A stretch of DNA of 8,683 bases from Prosthecobacter debontii. Lineage in GTDB: Bacteria > Verrucomicrobiota > Verrucomicrobiia > Verrucomicrobiales > Akkermansiaceae. The notes beneath the pieces were generated by a model that saw nothing but the letters and a program-made list of their open reading frames with translations, ran no database searches and was not told the origin of the DNA. Both the position numbers and the translations under genes were made by a program. How positions within the stretch are numbered: position 1 is the stretch's first letter; each line of letters begins with the position of its first letter. The stretch lies in assembly GCA_945885485.1 (NCBI GenBank), contig CAMCYT010000103.1, positions 1-8,683 of the forward strand, read 5' to 3'. Below are positions 6,208-8,683 of this stretch, piece after piece.

Positions 6208-8683
6208 ATGCCTACTCTCTTATCAGAAAAACTCAACGATCCCTCATCATCCGATGATATCCTCGATGCGTTTCTCTCCTATCTTGAGAAAACCGGCACC
6301 ACTCCTTACGGCCACCAAGAAGAGGCGATACTGGAACTTTTCGCGGGCAACAACGTCATTCTCAACACCCCAACTGGATCTGGCAAATCCCTCGTCGCAC
6401 TTGCCCTCCAATTCCGTGCGATCTGCCAAAAGCGCCGCTGCTATTACACCGTCCCGATCAAAGCTCTTGCCAACGAAAAATTTCTTTCCCTCTGCCATAC
6501 CTTCGGCCCGGAAAACGTCGGTATGATAACCGGCGATGCCACGGTCAACTCTTCCGCTCCCGTCATCTGCTGCACCGCGGAAATCCTCGCCAACATCGCA
6601 CTCCGCGATGGTGCGTCCGCAGACGCCGATGACATCATCATGGACGAATTCCATTATTACTCCGATCACGAACGCGGCGTCTCTTGGCAGATTCCCCTCC
6701 TCACCCTACCGCGCGCCCGCTTTCTACTGATGTCCGCCACCATCGGCGATACCGGTTTTTTTCAAGAAATACTCACCCAGCTCACTGGAACTACTACGAC
6801 CCTAGTAAAATCCGAAGACCGACCCGTTCCTCTTGAGTTCGAATACTCCACGGTCACGCTCGAGGAAAAAATCGAAGAACTCGTCACCGCAAACCGCGCA
6901 CCAATCTACCTCGTTCACTTTTCCCAACTCGCCTGCGCCCAAACCGCGCAAGATTTGATGAGCCGGAATTTCTGCTCGAAAGAGGAAAAGGACGCGATCG
7001 CCGAAATCCTTGTCGATGCCGATTTCCGCTCTCCTTACGGCAAGGAAATCAAAAAACTCCTCCGCCACGGCCTCGGGATACACCACGCCGGCCTACTCCC
7101 AAAATACCGAACCCTCGTCGAAAAACTCGCGCAGAAAGGCCTGCTGAAAGTCATCTGTGGAACCGATACTTTAGGGGTCGGAGTCAACGTACCAATCCGC
7201 ACGGTCGTCTTCACCCAGCTTTTCAAATACGGCGGACAATCAACCAAAACATTAGCTGTCCGAGACTTCAAGCAAATCGCCGGACGCGCCGGGCGGCGCG
7301 GCTTCGACGACATCGGATACGTCGTCGCCCAAGCACCGGAACACGTCATCGCCAATCTCAAGGCCGATGCCAAAGCCTCCGCGAAAGGTGGAAAATCTAA
7401 AGCCATGAAGAAGAAGCCGCCGGAGAAAGGCTTCGTGAATTGGGACGAAAACACGTTTCGAAAACTCATCGATTCTCCTTCAGAAAAGCTCACCTCATCG
7501 TTCGTGATGCGTCACGGGATGTTACTCAACCTCCTTTCACGCAAAGACGATGACGGCTGCGCGGCACTGCGCCGCATCATCCGCGACTCCCACGAAACCC
7601 CCACCAAAAAATCAGCCCTCCGCAAACGTGCCTTCGAACTCTTCCGCGGATTGGTCGAGGGCAATATCCTCTCTATCATCCCGAAACACGAACGCACCGG
7701 CCCGGCAAAAATTCGCCTAAATATCGAGTTCCAAGATGACTTCTCCCTCAACCAAGCCCTCGCCACTTACCTCATCGAAGCGATCCCGCAACTCAACCTA
7801 ACAGATCCCGCTTACCCGCTGAACGTCATCTCCCTCGCCGAAGCCATCGTCGAGGACCCCTCGCAAATTCTCCGCAAACAAATCGACAAGGAAAAAGATC
7901 AGTTGGTTGCGGAAATGAAATCCGATGGCGTCGAATTCGACGCGCGCATGGATGCGCTGGATCAGGTCGAGCACCCGAAGCCCGGCAAAGAATTCATCTA
8001 CGCCACCTACAACGAATTCGTCCTGAAAAATCCTTGGGCTAAAGAAGCTTCGGTTCGCCCGAAATCCATCGCCCGTGAAATGTTCGAGGATTACACATCT
8101 TTCGAAGACTATATCAAAACCTACAAGCTGGAGAAATCCGAGGCCATCCTGCTCCGCCACCTCACTGAGGTTTATAAAATTCTCGTCCAGACCGTTCCAC
8201 TAAATCTAAAAACCGAAGATCTGTTAGAAGCGGAATTATTTTTCGGCGACATGCTCCGCGCCACCGATTCCTCCCTGCTCGATGAATGGGAAAAACTCCG
8301 TAACCCGGATTTCATTTCCGAAACCCCACAACCAACCGCCGAGAAAAAAGCCATCCCCTTCACCCGCAACAAAACCGCACTCACCCAAGCTACCCGCGCC
8401 GCGGTGTTGCAATTCATCAAGCAACTTTCCCAACAAAACTACGAAGCTGCCCTCTCCAGTGTCGAAAGCGATTTCACCATCCCAACCCTCGCCGCAGTGA
8501 TGTATGCCTACCACGACACCCACGGCCTCATCCGCCTCGACCCCGAAGCGAGAAACACCAAGCACACCCAGATCGAGGAAATCCCCGACAAAAGAATCTG
8601 GCGCATTTCTCAAACCCTCATCGATCAGGAAGACCTCAACGATCACATCGCGCACTTCTCTCTAGACCTGACTCGCTCCGATC
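6208..8683 (+). CDS. Ski2-like DExH-box helicase, DUF3516 family (runs off right edge)
   Basis: A superfamily-2 ATP-dependent helicase, probably acting on RNA in the cytoplasm. The frame is open from ATG 6208 to the edge (825 codons). Motifs are TPTGSGKS (54-61, Walker A), VPIKALANEK (82-91, Ia), TAE (123-125), DEFH (146-149, Walker B/DExH), SAT (176-178, III), IHHAGLLP (291-298, characteristic of Ski2-like enzymes), GTDTLGVGVNVP (318-329, V) and QIAGRAGRRG (356-365, VI). A Lys/Ala-rich insert (about 382-406) leads to KKPPEKGFVNW and FVMRHGMLLN, which I recall as typical of the DUF3516 helicases of actinobacteria and Verrucomicrobia. The C-terminal part (about 715-825) ends IWRISQTLIDQEDLNDHIAHFSLDLTRSD, resembling the end of DUF3516, so probably only a few residues are missing. 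The start lacks a clear Shine-Dalgarno. It is divergent from the FKBP gene. Helicase class is certain; substrate and physiological role are unknown. Confidence 0.9.
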   Translation, partial: MPTLLSEKLNDPSSSDDILDAFLSYLEKTGTTPYGHQEEAILELFAGNNVILNTPTGSGKSLVALALQFRAICQKRRCYYTVPIKALANEKFLSLCHTFGPENVGMITGDATVNSSAPVICCTAEILANIALRDGASADADDIIMDEFHYYSDHERGVSWQIPLLTLPRARFLLMSATIGDTGFFQEILTQLTGTTTTLVKSEDRPVPLEFEYSTVTLEEKIEELVTANRAPIYLVHFSQLACAQTAQDLMSRNFCSKEEKDAIAEILVDADFRSPYGKEIKKLLRHGLGIHHAGLLPKYRTLVEKLAQKGLLKVICGTDTLGVGVNVPIRTVVFTQLFKYGGQSTKTLAVRDFKQIAGRAGRRGFDDIGYVVAQAPEHVIANLKADAKASAKGGKSKAMKKKPPEKGFVNWDENTFRKLIDSPSEKLTSSFVMRHGMLLNLLSRKDDDGCAALRRIIRDSHETPTKKSALRKRAFELFRGLVEGNILSIIPKHERTGPAKIRLNIEFQDDFSLNQALATYLIEAIPQLNLTDPAYPLNVISLAEAIVEDPSQILRKQIDKEKDQLVAEMKSDGVEFDARMDALDQVEHPKPGKEFIYATYNEFVLKNPWAKEASVRPKSIAREMFEDYTSFEDYIKTYKLEKSEAILLRHLTEVYKILVQTVPLNLKTEDLLEAELFFGDMLRATDSSLLDEWEKLRNPDFISETPQPTAEKKAIPFTRNKTALTQATRAAVLQFIKQLSQQNYEAALSSVESDFTIPTLAAVMYAYHDTHGLIRLDPEARNTKHTQIEEIPDKRIWRISQTLIDQEDLNDHIAHFSLDLTRSD

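Noticed and set aside
6247..6669. Minus-strand 140-codon open frame inside the helicase gene, and similar antisense frames to 8655.
   Set aside because: They overlap conserved helicase motifs on the other strand and show no domain or signal of their own.
1..8683. A defence system, biosynthetic cluster, prophage or mobile element.
   Set aside because: No transposase, integrase, restriction-type, CRISPR-associated or biosynthetic genes, no tRNA or attachment-site repeats; the helicase and S16 protease are not adjacent and have no effector partner here.

Overview
The window looks like ordinary chromosomal DNA of a Gram-negative-type bacterium. My best guess is the Verrucomicrobiota (Verrucomicrobiae, Luteolibacter/Rubritalea/Akkermansia-like). 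This rests on moderate GC content, start codons with weak or no Shine-Dalgarno sequence, a PPi-type phosphofructokinase, a periplasmic FKBP with an Ala/Lys/Glu/Pro linker, and a DUF3516-type helicase. That assignment is inference; no rRNA or other taxonomic marker is present. There are seven protein genes, two cut by the window edges. I see no RNA gene, CRISPR array, insertion sequence, prophage or defence island.

Layout. At the left edge is the 5' part of a signal peptidase I gene (lepB, minus strand, 1-323). It diverges across about 100 bp from a gene for an exported, ATPase-less Lon-type (S16) serine protease (424-1602, plus). That gene converges, with a 17-bp gap, on polX (1620-3353, minus), which encodes a family-X DNA polymerase with a PHP nuclease domain. 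PolX diverges from a 6-phosphofructokinase gene (3491-4717, plus) whose active-site residues predict pyrophosphate as phosphoryl donor. A hairpin with T-runs on both sides (4749-4788) separates it from a small convergent gene for a one-TM basic protein (4787-5077, minus). Upstream of that is the gene for a secreted FKBP-type peptidyl-prolyl isomerase (5185-6039, minus) with its own strong terminator (5136-5160). A 168-bp divergent control region follows, then a Ski2-like DExH helicase (6208 to the right edge, plus) that appears to lack only its last few residues.

How the genes relate. Strand changes at almost every gene and intrinsic terminators indicate mostly single-gene transcription units, not an operon. 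A loose envelope theme (signal peptidase I, exported S16 protease, periplasmic FKBP, small membrane protein) is interspersed with DNA repair (PolX), glycolysis (PFK) and RNA metabolism (helicase). I found no convincing new multi-gene system. The most distinctive item is the exported Lon-type protease domain with an intact Ser119/Lys162 dyad and an unassigned helical C-terminal half. Every intergenic stretch is shorter than 300 bp; those with something visible are listed.
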